Source: Bolinopsis microptera (lineage: Eukaryota; Ctenophora; Tentaculata; Lobata; Bolinopsidae). Taken from it: a DNA stretch of 64,000 nucleotides. Under the pieces are notes generated by a model that was given only the letters and a program-made list of their open reading frames with translations, was not told the DNA's origin and made no database searches. Below, piece after piece: positions 10,259-47,240 of the stretch. Positions within the stretch are counted from its first letter, which is position 1, and the number at the start of each line of letters is the position of its first letter. The translations under genes were made by a program, and so were the position numbers. The stretch covers positions 11,409,113 to 11,473,112 of the forward strand of contig NC_087081.1 in NCBI RefSeq assembly GCF_026151205.1, in the 5' to 3' direction.

Positions 10259-11044
10259 ATGGAAACATTCACCTACCCTTCTTACCAGGATTTAACCTCC
10301 CTCTGCGACATACCAGTCCCTGCACCATTACCAGTTAGCCCTTTCTACCTCTCTTGGACCATCCCCCTGTCGTTTAATTTCACATTCCCTGAGATGGAAC
10401 TACCTTCCCGGTGTCAGGATAATTTGAACTGCACCCCGAACATGTTCACTGTTTCTGTAATGGAGACGTTCACTGGATCTGAGAATCCCCCTCCGAATAA
10501 ACCATCTCAGATTCACCTCCCAGAAAAGTTTTATGCGGATATGTCCGACCTCCCTCCTCTAACCAGCTCATACAGATCTCCCGTTCCTTCCCCGACCTCT
10601 TCACCTGCTAGCTCCCCGTCTACGACAAACCTAAACCTAAGTGATCAGGCAATCACTGCACAGTCCCTGTTCGAAGAAAAGCAGTACGCTGAGCTCAAGT
10701 CTTACCTTTCCGTCACCTACTTCCCTTCCTCAGACCACCCTCACCTCCAGAAACTCTACTACAACTCCCTCTACGAGCTCTATAAGATCTCTTCCGGCAA
10801 ACGACACCTGATGCCCACTACTAAGTATCGATTGAGGAAGTCTAACCCCCTTCCCTCCACCATCTCTTCCGTGAAGTTCCAGAGCAACAACCACTTTGAC
10901 GACAACGCAAGGTCCCTTCTACTAGCTGTCTTCAAAAGAGAGAGAACCCCTTCCCAGGAGACTATCAGCTCTCTGAGAGAGAATACTGGATTGACTGAGA
11001 AGCAGATCAGAAACTTCTTCAAGAACAAGAGAAGCAGAGCGTGA
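10259..11044 (+). CDS. Intronless, divergent SIX-class homeobox protein
   Basis: A 261-residue single-exon frame from the first ATG. Residues 132-203 match the C-terminal half of a SIX domain: AQSLFEEKQYAELKSYL, then SSDHPHLQKLYYNSLYELY (compare the family's HPKLQxLWxKAHYxEAE), then KYRLRKSNPLPSTI (compare KYRVRRKFPLPRTI). Residues 204-261 are a homeodomain ending with recognition helix TEKQIRNFFKNKRSR. Asn51, Arg53 and the SIX-typical Lys50 are kept, but the near-invariant Trp48 is Phe and position 52 is Lys. The N-terminal half of the SIX domain is replaced by a Pro/Ser-rich stretch (residues 98-125), and the protein stops right after the homeodomain. Family role: sequence-specific DNA binding in the nucleus, usually with EYA, which contacts the SIX domain. 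Its codons are strikingly C-ending compared with the AT-rich surroundings. Candidate retrogene or fast-evolving paralogue. Confidence 0.75.
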   Translation: METFTYPSYQDLTSLCDIPVPAPLPVSPFYLSWTIPLSFNFTFPEMELPSRCQDNLNCTPNMFTVSVMETFTGSENPPPNKPSQIHLPEKFYADMSDLPPLTSSYRSPVPSPTSSPASSPSTTNLNLSDQAITAQSLFEEKQYAELKSYLSVTYFPSSDHPHLQKLYYNSLYELYKISSGKRHLMPTTKYRLRKSNPLPSTISSVKFQSNNHFDDNARSLLLAVFKRERTPSQETISSLRENTGLTEKQIRNFFKNKRSRA

Positions 11045-13473
11045 ATTATTTGTTATTTTTTGTGAATGCTATTTTATTATTATATTTAAAAAGTTCAAAG
11101 CCTAAGATAATCTTTTCATCGCTATAATCAAATCAATTTCTTCCAAATTTCTATTATATATGAACAACGATGTTAGGGGACAAAGCAAAACACATTATCT
11201 TCACTTAATACAAAAGCATGCTTTTCACAGCAACACATAGCCTTGAACAATCCTCTTTGTCACATTTGCCGACATTAGAAAATCCAACCTCAAATATTTG
11301 CTCAGAGAATGCTGGCCATTCAATGGCAGGATAGGCACATTTTTACCAGGCGTTTAAAGCTCTGTTATAATTACAAAAAACTTTAGCTGAACAACAAACC
11401 GGAGGATGTACCGAATATTTTCGACTAGATGATCATTAGATTGTTTTCCCTTTAGTAAAACGAACTAGATTAACACTCAATTTTAATGAAAGTTTTAACC
11501 AATATTTTACTTTTGGAATTTTCTGCTAGTCAAAATTAGTTGTTACATCCTCCGAGCCTAATTCACTAGCACAAAGCTGATTAATAATCAAAGTTATCGA
11601 AAAGAAATTTTACAAAAATAAAAAAGTAACTTTTATCAATAAAAAGCACAGTTCAGTGAAAGGATCTTGTTTGCCTGCGTCAATTAATCCATATTTCACC
11701 AAGGGTAAAGCATTATTTCACCAATGGTAAAGCAATATTTCACCAAGGGTAATACACTAGACTGGCACCTACATTCTACATTTCCCACTTAGAATAACAT
11801 TCTATAATTTTACCCTGTCTACGATACAAACAGTGTTATTGTCAAGCGTAACGCACAAGAAGAAGTTACTAGTTGAGAATCTGTAAATGTGGACTTTCAG
11901 CTTCTACTTACAAAACATGCTTCTTGCTTTTAACCCCAGCCGACAATTGTAAAATCTGTTAAGATTAAAATCTTCAAAGTAACAAAAAGCAGCACGTAAC
12001 TCATAAAATTAATCGAGTGACTAACTTATTAATTTAATTAAGTTCCTGGCTGCATCACTGGCAAACAGACAAAAACGAAAGCGGGTACAGAAAACAAATG
12101 GCTTACAATGCAAATTTTCGGTTAAAATATAAGAGTTTTTAAGTTTAAGCTACAACGAATATTTACATTTTAAAAGAATCCAGTCAGATTCGACTTTCGT
12201 CATAAACATCAAACATCGATAAGAATGTAAGATTGGGTGGAATCTACCGGGAGGTCGTGAGCGTGGTCATTAATTAATTTAATAAGCTTAATTAATTAGC
12301 CTAATCAATTAGCTTAATCCAGCTAAACCCCGCACAGTGTCAGCATACCTTTCACCACAATAAATCTGGATAGATCACATCAAACCCAAATCGTCAGGAT
12401 CAAGGAAATTTAAGTCCGTGTTAAAAAAACTTGAAATCCGCCAACATGGCAAAAGGAAGGTGAGCATATTCATGTGTGATTGAAAGGATCCCATAAGCCG
12501 GGATTTTATGGTCATCGCATATCAAAACGGGTCACATGGTACAATCTGCTTATTTTATCCGCATCAATCAATTAAAATATGATGAATCCTAATCTCCTAA
12601 CAACAACATGATTATTAACCACTGCTAACCACTGGTAACCACTGGTAACCACTGGCCATAAGAATACAAACCTACACGGTATCTAACCCATCGTGATTAT
12701 TTAAGTGTTTTTTAGTCCGACTTACAAAATAATAAATACTGCTTATATATTTCATATCTTACGAATTAACAACAATCCCTTTAACATTCATCTGGCGTTG
12801 AGAACGCTGCCATATACATTTTCGAGTCAATATATTGCATCACACATAGCAGAAGGGGAATATTCAACATTTTCTAGCTGAATTATCCAAGCATCTGGTG
12901 ACATACACAGCTCTGAAATGGTCCGTAGTTTGTACTTTCTTCTTCCGGGTCATAATTCATCTGCACTTCGTCTTTCAGGTCAATGTGGTTCTTTTTAACA
13001 TATAACTCTTCCTACATCGACGAACTATCTTCGACCTTTTTTTTCTTTCAAGCACAACCATGTACAAAATAATGGTGAAACGGTGATGATGTATCTATGG
13101 TCTATTTGATCAAGACGAGTTGGGAGGAACATTAATGTAGAGTAGATGAGGAGAGGATTTGAAGTTGAAGGAAGGGAGGGAGGTCTCTTGGAGGGATTGT
13201 TTTTTCTCTACACCGGCACTGAAAAATTAGTTTGATCAGAACTGTCCATTCGAAATTACCGGATGACATCATTGATAAAAGGACAAAGAAAAACTTGTTT
13301 GGCTGACTCAATTACTTAACTATACTGTCGTGTTAACATTCACTTGTTACCGACACTGCCTGTCATTAACGCAACTATCACGGAGACATGCACAAGTTAA
13401 AAACAAGACATGAACCTAACATAACACCAATCAAGCAGAGCAATAAGTTGCTCTGATAATTGGCCCTTGTCAC
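11045..13473. other. Intergenic between convergent SIX and KLF genes, includes their 3' UTRs
   Basis: AT-rich with no supportable coding exon. Holds a three-copy 22-bp tandem of ATTTCACCAAGGGTAAAGCA type at 11693-11757 and a short AACCACTGGT tandem at about 12617-12657. The KLF 3' UTR must lie in the right part; its polyadenylation site was not resolved. Confidence 0.45.
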
Positions 13474-38236
<24,763 letters not shown>

Positions 38237-38239
38237 ATC

Positions 38240-39825
38240 TGCACATAAACCTTGTTAAAAAATGTTGCTAATCTAATTTAAACTAACTGTATTGTATTGA
38301 TAATGTATGGAAAAATCACTATCAGATAAATAATTCCTTCTTATTCCTTCATATTGGAATAAGCTACTAGCGATTAAAATGAGACCCAGGTTCTATTAGG
38401 CTCAATTGAGAATAAATGCGTGTCATAAGCCCAAACCTATTCCAATTTCTACAAATCGGCAGATAGTTGTACTACAAATAATAATAAGTGAGTCTCTCTG
38501 TTACATAGCACCAAAGGATAAAATTGGTAAAGAACCATCCTTACAGCTGAGCATAAGGGTTAAATTTAAATTATTTAACCTTTTGGTGCTGTATAAAAAT
38601 AAAATAAATTTATTATTATTATCATTTATAATTAAAGCTCAGCTGTGAAGGATACTTTAAATCATCGAATTACAAAATGAAATGAAAATATCAAGTTTTG
38701 AAAAATATGCTGTTTGAACCATGTTCTTTTAAATGATGTAAGTGTAGGCATACTAATTTAACTGTTTCTGTGTTTCAGAAACGGTTCAAGAAGATTCCAA
38801 AATGTAAGGTGTAAAAGTCAAGTGAAAGAAAACATTTTCACAAGAGAAAAAACACAAATTCTACATTTTGTATGCTCATCTGGTCATAGTAATAAATATA
38901 TCTATGCAAGAATATTATTGTGAAAGTAGTTGCTGGCCAGTCAAAAAATGAACCAATCAACTTAGGGCCTACAATGACCGCTTGTGATTAGTCTTGTGTG
39001 TAGTATAACTACAATGAAATCAACAATCTCTGTAGTTCTTTTCTTCCAGAGAGATTTTAGTTTAATTTATAAATTTTGTAGAAATATTCTTGATGACGTG
39101 TGACGATGTTTGTGCAATTATATTATTTGATTTGATTTATTATAAATATGATTTCACCAGTGCTTGTGTAGAATTAACTTTTGACTTTATTTGCTGCTTT
39201 ATAGTCTGATCATGTCAGAGAACAACATAAATAGTTGGAAAAATTCAAACAAGATAAGGATTTATTATAGCATTTAATTTTGCTAATCTTGCTACTACTA
39301 TGATAAAGGATGAAATACCAAGTATATTGAAGTGTAGTAAAGTGTTATTGGACTTTGTTTATTTGAAAACAAACACCTTTAAATTAAATATTGTTGTATG
39401 ATAACAAGGGAATGAGTTTTTCTATTTGAGCTGTTTAGTTCACAGAAAAGCAGATATGGACTGCTTTAAAAATTTTGTTTTGGAAAAAAGTTTGTTTCAG
39501 TAACCATTGAGAACCAGTGGCCTTTTGTAACTGCATCTTTAACCTCAGTTTCATTTTGAAAGGTCAAGTGACTGGTAAAGTCAAATATTGTGTTCTATGA
39601 ACATTTATATTCTAGTATTTTGAAGTGTAGAAATTGTTAAGATCTTTAACTTTGTACTAAATTACTGGTGTTTTATAACGTTTTAACGGGGTGTAATTTT
39701 GTTTGGTAGGTATTTAAAATTCTTAGTCTTTTGGAAATTGAAGTTTTGATCTTTACTATTTATTGTTAATAAAATGCTCATTGTAGCCAGTTATTTTAAG
39801 ATTTTCATCATCATCATACACATAA
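38240..39825. other. Upstream flank of the KLF gene
   Basis: AT-rich; should contain the KLF 5' UTR exon or promoter, which could not be pinpointed. A strong plus-strand acceptor and donor bracket 25 nt at 38779-38803 (see separate entry). Confidence 0.35.
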
Positions 39826-41462
39826 TAGAGATCCATATCGGAGGTACTGCTCTTAAATGGTTCAAGAGTTTCCTAGTAGGCCGCACTCAAAGAACCAGAA
39901 TAGGCTCTTCTACTAGTGATACGATCATTCTAGAATTTGGTGTACCTCAAGGTTCTGTGTTAGGACCGGTGCTATTCAACATATACATCAGATCTCTGTA
40001 TATGACCATCGAGAAATCTGGATTCAATGTGCAAGGATATGCAGATGACCACCAGGTATATAAAACTTTCAAACCTTGTGATCAGGTAAATGTTCTGGGC
40101 ATCCAAATTGTGAATTGCGCTAGGACCATACAGCGCTGGATGGTTGAATATTGCCTTCAACTTAATCCTGGAAAAACACAAATACTTATCATCGCCTCAC
40201 CTCAAGTTCTAAACCAGGTCAGTATAGGGGGAGTTAAGCTATCAAATGATACCTGTATCAGATTTGTCAGCACAACAAAGAACCTTGGTGTTCAAATTGA
40301 CCATCATCTTACTTTTGAGCCTCAAATCATGTCCCTCAAAAAGCATTGTTTCAGACTCCTTAGGAATGTAATAAGGAGAAAATATCTCTTTAGTAAAGCT
40401 CAGCTCAAGCTTATAATTAACAGCATCATTGTCTGCAAATTGGACTACTGCAATGCTCTTTAAATTATGGAATTAGTGACAACCTCATCCACCAACTCCA
40501 ACTCGTTCAGAATGCAGCTGCTAAAGCTATAGTAGGACTATATAAATATGATCATCTAGGAGACACTCTGAAAGACCTTCATTGGCTGCCTATTAGTTAC
40601 AGAATTCAATATAAGTTATTGCTTCTTGTCTATAAATGTCTTAATGGTATGGGACCAGATTATTTAAGTGATATGTTTAAATATGCCAATTATAATCATC
40701 TTATCTATTTGACTGAACCTAGAGTATATTCACAGTATGGGGAAAGATCGTTTCAGAAAGTTGGCCCTAAATTATGGAATGAGCTGCCTCTTGAAATTAA
40801 GAATTGCATGTCACTGGAATCTTTTAAAGTGTATCTGAAAACGTTTCTTTATAAACGTGCTTTTGATATTAATTAATTTACTATATTTCAACGTTTCTAC
40901 TGCTAAGTGCATACCCTTAACTTTGTAATTTAATGTATCAAGTCTTTACAATCTTCTATGGTTTGGAACCTAAATGTGGATTGCTTTTCAGGTTTTCTTG
41001 TATCCTGACTTGTTTTCGTGGCACACCTGTGCATTTTAAGTTGTTGTGCCACTATAATCTATAAGTTTAAATTATTATTATTATTTTAATATAGCATTGA
41101 CCCCATATAAAAATTCAATATGAAATTATAAAAACCCTTTAAGTATAGAAGTAGCCAGTTCAATTTGTTGGCTCTAAATTTATAACATCAATAGTGAATC
41201 AATGTGTTGATATCATTCTTTGGGATCATTCCTTTAGATGAGAAGCAGAAAAGGTCTAAAAATTATCGTATTGAATTTCATAAATCACAAGAAACTGTTA
41301 GTTTTGTTGTTACAGTATACAGACAACTCAGCAAAATAAATGTGGATGTGATAAATATTCTGTAAATTTATTTATGATGAACATTCTGACAACTAATCGA
41401 AAGGTTTCAGATTCGAGCAGAAATTTTACCATCAGTTCCGAAGGACATTAAGAACAAGTTAG
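38779..41462 (+). other. Possible small exons of a plus-strand gene interrupted by a LINE
   Basis: Three segments bounded by plausible splice sites, 38779-38803 (after TGTTTCTGTGTTTCAG, before GTAAGG), 41238-41253 (after TTCCTTTAG, before the weak donor GTCTAA) and 41411-41462 (after GGTTTCAG), keep one open phase: KRFKKIPKYEKQKRFEQKFY, then HQFRRTLRTS and a TAG. Very basic. Exons this short arise by chance, and no family is recognised. Confidence 0.2.
39826..41095 (+). pseudogene. 5'-truncated, frameshifted LINE reverse transcriptase (L2/CR1-like)
   Basis: Starts inside the RT domain at GGTALKWFKSFLVGRTQRT, then GVPQGSVLGPVLFNIY and YADDHQVYK (catalytic YADD kept). Frame breaks at about 40462 and resumes in another frame with ISDNLIHQLQLVQNAAAKAI, LHWLPISYRIQYK, then the C-terminal motif GPKLWNELPLEIKN ending at 40876. 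3' end near 41090 with an ATT-type tail. The truncated 5' end plus the frameshift make it dead. Confidence 0.85.
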
Positions 41463-41650
41463 ATCGCAGTCTGCACCTGATACATGATAATTGATGAAGG
41501 ATGCCTGTTTTTTTACAATATACAACTTAACCTTGATAGAAAAATTATTCAAACAATATACACATAATATAACAATTACCCTATATAAAATTCAATATAA
41601 ATTCAATAGAAAACCCTTGAACACCCTTTAAGTAGTATAAGTAAGCCAGT
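41096..41650. other. Spacer between repeat relics
   Basis: AT-rich. Two partly matching segments containing CCCTTTAAGTA...AGCCAGTT occur at about 41138-41165 and 41625-41655. Nothing coding except the weak exons noted separately. Confidence 0.35.
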
Positions 41651-42260
41651 TTAAAGAACTGGCTCCAAATTTATATCTAATTCTGCTATTTTTACTGCAC
41701 TACTACTTTTAAACCCTCTCTCTCCTCTAAGAGCTATGATTGTTGTTCTCAATAGGTCAAATCTTACTCTCTTCCTAATAAATGTCATTGCCTCACTATA
41801 TCGTTGGCCTGATTTCCTAGATAGTTAATCCGCTAACTTCTTGAAGAACTTATTAGCTTCCCTTCCCATACCCCCAGTGGTTGATAGGACTATCGGTGTA
41901 AACGTCCCATGTTCGACTTCTACAATCCTTTTATTGTATAAATTCTTTTTCTGTCTCTCGTGGCTATTGTACATAGTGGTTGGAGATCCAAGAGCCTTAT
42001 TGGAAGGAGCTTGAGCATGAAATACTCTTACATCTAAAAATGCCCTTTCCAATGGGTTCCATACACTCCTAGCACTAACATCTAATCTAGCTCCATCTGC
42101 TTTGTTGGCCCCTGCAGGAAGTTCTCTCCCGTTGACAGGAATGAGGAGAGGTTCAGTGGTAACATCTTTACAGCCAGCAGTTTCTAATAGCTCTGCTATC
42201 ACATCTCTCAATGAATTGTGGCGGAGAGACACATACCCACCCCCACTTAACCTTGATTAA
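41651..42260 (-). pseudogene. Repeat-encoded domain found widely in invertebrate genomes, with in-frame stop
   Basis: Frame from about 42240 reads YVSLRHNSLRDVIAELLETA, DGARLDVSARSVWNPLERAF, LDVRVF, RQKKNLYNKRIVEVEHGTFT and STTGGMGREANKFFKKLAD, meets TAA at 41827-41825, then continues in the same frame for 57 codons with SEAMTFIRKRVRFDLLRTTI and IALRGERG to a TAA at 41651. I recognise this as a recurrent domain scattered through invertebrate assemblies alongside reverse transcriptases, but cannot name its element. The spaced Asp/Glu/Lys residues (DVSAR, DVRV, EKK-like QKK, VEHG) would suit a PD-(D/E)XK nuclease fold; that is speculation. Decayed by the stop and by lacking an ATG. Confidence 0.6.
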
Positions 42261-44025
42261 TATACCGGGACTTAATTATTTATAGAAGCTTTTACAAACA
42301 AACTGAAAAATCTCCGTGATATAATAAAAAATTATTATGTTTTTTAGTTAAAATGACACAAACATCATTGTGAGTATTTGTCATTTGACGGAGGATTTTA
42401 CTTTCAAACAGTTATGGCATCAACTAACAACTTTTTCTTTCGTGAAGCTTAAGAGCAAAGCATAATAACGTACAATACTACAAAATAACAACGTCCCCCA
42501 ATGTGCTAAAAATCATTTAAATTCTAATTGATAGAGGATATAGCCGTGATAGACTGATTAAAGGCATTAAACGTTGTCTGAGGAAATATGATAACGTTTT
42601 CAGGAAGTTCGGTATTCTAGATGACCGTAACATTATTAAAGAACTCCCCTGATATCTTTTGATTTATTGAAACACGGGTACTAACTCTGCTAAACTGAAC
42701 AAATTCTGAAACTTAGGTGAATAAGTGTACAACGTGCTAAACCGAAGTTCAGACTGACCAGTGAAAATGGGCGAGCGTGCCAAGTGTCATTTTAATTAGA
42801 AGTTTTAGTCAGTGATTTATTATTGAAGCTTGTAATTACAATATCTAATGCTCCTATAAATACTTTAATTAATTGTTTGTCCCGTTATTCTTTTTCCTTC
42901 CTCTTTTCCTTGTCATCCCCTTTAGTTTTAAGATTCTTGCTATAAATGGCTACAGCTAACACTATTAATGCTAAGTACCAAACAACAAGTGGGAGGTGGA
43001 TCGTTGGTACCATTAAATCGATTTAACACCGCAATTCCAGTCGCAAGCCTGGGACCACTACTAGCATAGTCACAACATCTACAAAGCTGCCATATAGCCT
43101 GACTGACAATTTTCTCGACTGACTGACAATGTTTCTTCTTTTTCCCCATTTAGAATACAAAGATTAGTACATTTTAGCTTATGATTAATATTATATTTTT
43201 ACCTATAGTTTACTTAGATTAAATTAGTGAGTTTGAAGTATCTAAATATAATAAAACTAACACGCGAGTAATAATTTTACGCAACGTACCCATGATTATA
43301 ATGAAAAATAGCAACATTTTCAGTTTAATTTTAAAGCGCGAGCTATATTATATATGTAATATTTCTGTAATAAATTGATGTGTATAGACCAACATCGAGC
43401 GGGCCGCGGGGAAAAGTTTAAAATTACTTTTGAGGCACCAAGACGACCTTGACAAAAGTAAATTTAAATTTGTTTCACTTTCGCGCCACTGCAGGCGCGC
43501 TTGTTTCACGGGAGGTGGGCGCGCGCCACTGCAAGCGCAAGGGCTCTGGATAGAGCAAACGCTATTGTGTTTTTACAAAGAATTAAGACAATAGCGATTT
43601 TGAGCTTGTTATTGTCTTTCAAAAGTATTCCACATAATTTATGTAAGTGCATTGATTTTAAATACATTGCAAAAGATTTTATTTCCATAATTTATGAAGT
43701 TTAAATGTTATGTTAAAGTTTGAAAGAAATTACTAGACTGCGATGTGCGCAATTTGGGGAGTGTACTTCCGGTAGAAATATAAATTGCACCTACTTATAA
43801 TATTCTAGCAGTAAATCAAATTCATATTCTAGCCTATTGCATTGCCGCACCGCGCGCATTATATCATACTTGCTTTGCTTTGAAGCTACAATGTACAACA
43901 AATATTTATAAAAATATTATTATTATTACACCATAAACATTTTTTGAGGGTTTTTGTTGTGCAGCAGTGTTGCAAGAGAATAAAACTAATTTATTGTGTA
44001 TTAATAGAACCAAGAATATTATTGT
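42261..44025. other. Intergenic with a GC-rich palindromic pocket
   Basis: AT-rich except 43480-43545, where CGCGCCACTGCAGGCGCG and a second GCGCGCCACTGCAAGCGC recur as half-palindromes. No gene supported; open frames at 42940-43149 and 43501-43704 carry no recognisable motif. Confidence 0.4.
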
Positions 44026-45039
44026 ATCACGTTTAGGGACTACGGGTGGAAGATGAATAATTGATATTCCAACAGCATCTTGTTCCCTTCATTGTGCTGA
44101 TTCCGGGAAGCATTCTGTTTACGCTCTCATCATTCTGTAGGATGAGATATCGTTCATTTAAAATTGGGTAATTATAGGCCTGTCAAGGATTGCAGCCCAA
44201 TTAAGAGCTGATCAATTGCAGCTCATTGTGCCATATAATGGATAACTGAGGTCACGTGACAGTCGGTCATATCACGTGACCTTGATTCGTAAATCCTCGA
44301 GCACGTGATCACATTCGTAACGTGTCGTATGCCGACTAGGATATTTTGTGACGTCACCAGAGCTCAAGTGACTTGATCAGGCCTTATATGGAATAATATA
44401 GTGTTTCGCGTGTAATTGGACCCAATTAGAGCAGCTGAGCGCTCAATTATAGCAGCATCTGGTACCACCTTCTGAAACCCAGCAGACAGCTGGCTCAGAG
44501 AATCAAAAATAGAAGGATTTTTTATGGATGAAAATCGAAGGGAAAACCTTGTAACCCTACGTTTTCGATGACGCTGAACAAGATTAAACCGGTTATAATT
44601 ATCATACTATCGTGTAAATTGCTTTAAAACGTAATTGAAATTTGAATGATGCTATCAATTGTAATACAATTTGTACAATAAGCTGAGCGGCTTAACCGCT
44701 GGCATTCCTTGGCCGCGCTCATCCCAGCTTGTCATTCCGCCTCAGCTTCACTGTTTGTGAATATTACAGCCTGGGGTCCCCAGGTAACCGGTAACGGCTG
44801 GCACCGCTATCTCTGTATAATCGAAGTTTTTGTAAATACTTACGACTAGGTTAACGCTCCTGTTATGAGAATGTTCCCCTTCCGTTGTACATTACTTAGG
44901 ATCGTTAAACTGTGTTTTTTTGGATAGACCATTGAGCCATTAGCCATAACAGAACTTATGATTGTCCGTTCTATTTTGTGTACAATTTTGTGTAAAGCTA
45001 TCTCATAACCTTCTGCCTCAAGTTTAAAGTTAACCTTAC

Positions 45040-46075
45040 ATTTTACTTGGCATCTGTAGTTAACATTACCTTGTGTCTTACATCTAGAGTTAACATTAGG
45101 TTTTGTCTTACATCTGTAGTTAACATTACCTTGTGTCTTACATCTTGAGTTAACATTAGGTTGTGTCTTACATTTGTGGTTAACATTACCCTGTGTCTTA
45201 CATCTGGAGTTACCATTACCTCGTGTCTTACATCTGAAGTTAACATTACGTTGTGTCTTACATCTGCAGTTAACATTACCCTGTGTCTTACATCTAGAGT
45301 TAACATTAGGTTGTGTCTTACATTTGTAGTAAACATTAGGTTGTGTCTTACATCTGACCAGTTACCATAACCTCGTGTCTTACATCCGGAGTTAACATTA
45401 GCTTGTTTTTTACATCTGCCCAGTTAACATTAGGTTGTGTCTTATATCTGGAGTTAACATTAGCTTGTTTCTTACATCTGGAGTTAAAATTAGGTTGTGT
45501 CTTACATTTGTAGTAAACATTAGGTTGTGTCTTACATCTGGAGTTAACATTACGTTGTGTCTTACATCTGTAGTTAAAATTACCCTGTGTCTTACATCTA
45601 GAGTTAACATTAGGTTGTGTCTTACAGTACATCTGACCAGTTAACATTAGGTTGTGTCTTACATCTGTAGTTAACATTACCCTGTGTCTTACATCTGGAG
45701 TTAACATTAGGTTGTGTCTTACATCTGTAGTTAACATTACCCTGTGTCTTACATCTAGAGTTAACATTAGGTTGTGTCTTACAGTACATCTGACCAGTTA
45801 ACATTAGGTTGTGTCTTACATCTGTAGTTAACATTACCCTGTGTCTTACATCTAGAGTTAACATTAGGTTGTGTCTTACATCTGTAGTTAACATTACCCT
45901 GTGTCTTACATCTAGAGTTAACATTAGGTTGTGTCTTACAGTACATCTGACCAGTTAACATTAGGTTGTGTCTTACATCTGTAGTTAAAATTACCCTGTG
46001 TCTTACATCTGTAGTTAAAATTACCCTGTGTCTTACATCTGGAGTTAACATTACCTTGTGTCTTACATCTTTAGT
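45040..46075. repeat. Left 30-bp minisatellite array of the foldback element
   Basis: About 34 units of GTTAACATTACCTTGTGTCT followed by TACATCTGNA. Higher-order structure is visible: an insertion variant with CAGTACATCTGACCAGTTAA recurs at about 45625, 45780 and 45940. The unit is a multiple of three, which creates long false frames in both directions. Confidence 0.93.
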
Positions 46076-46369
46076 ATTACAATGATATATTGTGCCTTTA
46101 AGTTTAATAGGGTCACTTATATTTACCAATCACCTCAAAATCAAATGAACAGTGTCCATAATATTACGAAAAATATTGTGATTAAGACTTCAGTATTTGG
46201 CAAATATAAGAAAAGCTATCATACGTTCTACTTTCTTTCCAAATACCGTACAGCATATATTTAGTTAGGAGAACCCACTGAATGGGGTCGCTATCGTCAG
46301 GAGTTGAGGAACAGCTAGGCTGGTTGTAACTCGCTGCTAATCCAGTTACATTCCCAGAGTTGGAATTTA

Positions 46370-47240
46370 AAAAACAAGCTAATGTTAACTCAAGATATAA
46401 GACACGAGGTAATGGTAATTGGTCAGATGTAAGACACAACCTAATGTTTACTACAAATGTAAGACACAACCTAATGTTAACTCTAGATGTAAGACACAGG
46501 GTAATGTTAACTACAGATGTAAGACACAACCTAATGTTAACTTCAGATGTAAGACACGAGGTAATGGTAACTCCAGATGTAAGACACAACCTAATGTTAA
46601 CCACAAATGTAAGACACAACCTAATGTTAACTCTAGATGTAAGACACAGGGTAATGTTAACTCCAGATATAAGACACAACATAATGTTAACTCCAGATGT
46701 AAGACACAAGGTAATGTTAACTCTGGATGTAAGACACAAGGTAATGTTTACTCCAGATGTAAGACACAAGGTAATGTTAACTCCAGATGTTAGACACAAC
46801 CTAATTTTAACTCCAGATGTAAGAAACAAGCTAATGTTAACTCCAGATGTAAGACACAACCTAATGTTAACTGGTCAGATGTAAAAAACAAGCTAATGTT
46901 AACTCCGGATGTAAGACACGAGGTAATGGTAACTGGTCAGATGTAAGACACAACGTAATGTTTACTACAAATGTAAGACACAACCTCATGTTAACTCTAG
47001 ATGTAAGACACAGGGTAATGTTAACTACAGATGTAAGACACAACGTAATGTTAACTGCAGATGTAAGACAAGAGGTAATGGTAACTCCAGATGTAAGACA
47101 CAACCTAATGTTAACCACAAATGTAAGACACAACCTAATGTTAACTCAAGATGTAAGACACAAGGTAATGTTAACTACAGATGTAAGACACAACCTAATG
47201 TTACTCTAGATGTAAGACACAAGGTAATGTTAACTACAGA
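46370..47240. repeat. Right 30-bp minisatellite array, inverted relative to the left
   Basis: About 29 units of the reverse complement (AATGTTAACTNCAGATGTAA ...). Unit order near the outer boundary mirrors that of the left array, while the inner part differs, consistent with a shared origin followed by independent unit turnover. Confidence 0.93.

Noticed and set aside
42940..43149. 69-codon minus-strand frame starting MGKKKKHCQ
   Set aside because: Basic start looks plausible but no family match or splice evidence; too short to support.
45043..47209. Many overlapping frames reading CLTSGVNI or DVRHNLML repeats
   Set aside because: The 30-bp minisatellite is a multiple of three and lacks stops in several frames; present in both orientations inside a transposon.
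45040..47240. CRISPR-like array of regularly spaced repeats
   Set aside because: Repeats are contiguous with no unique spacers, are arranged in two opposite orientations inside a TIR element, and the genome is eukaryotic.
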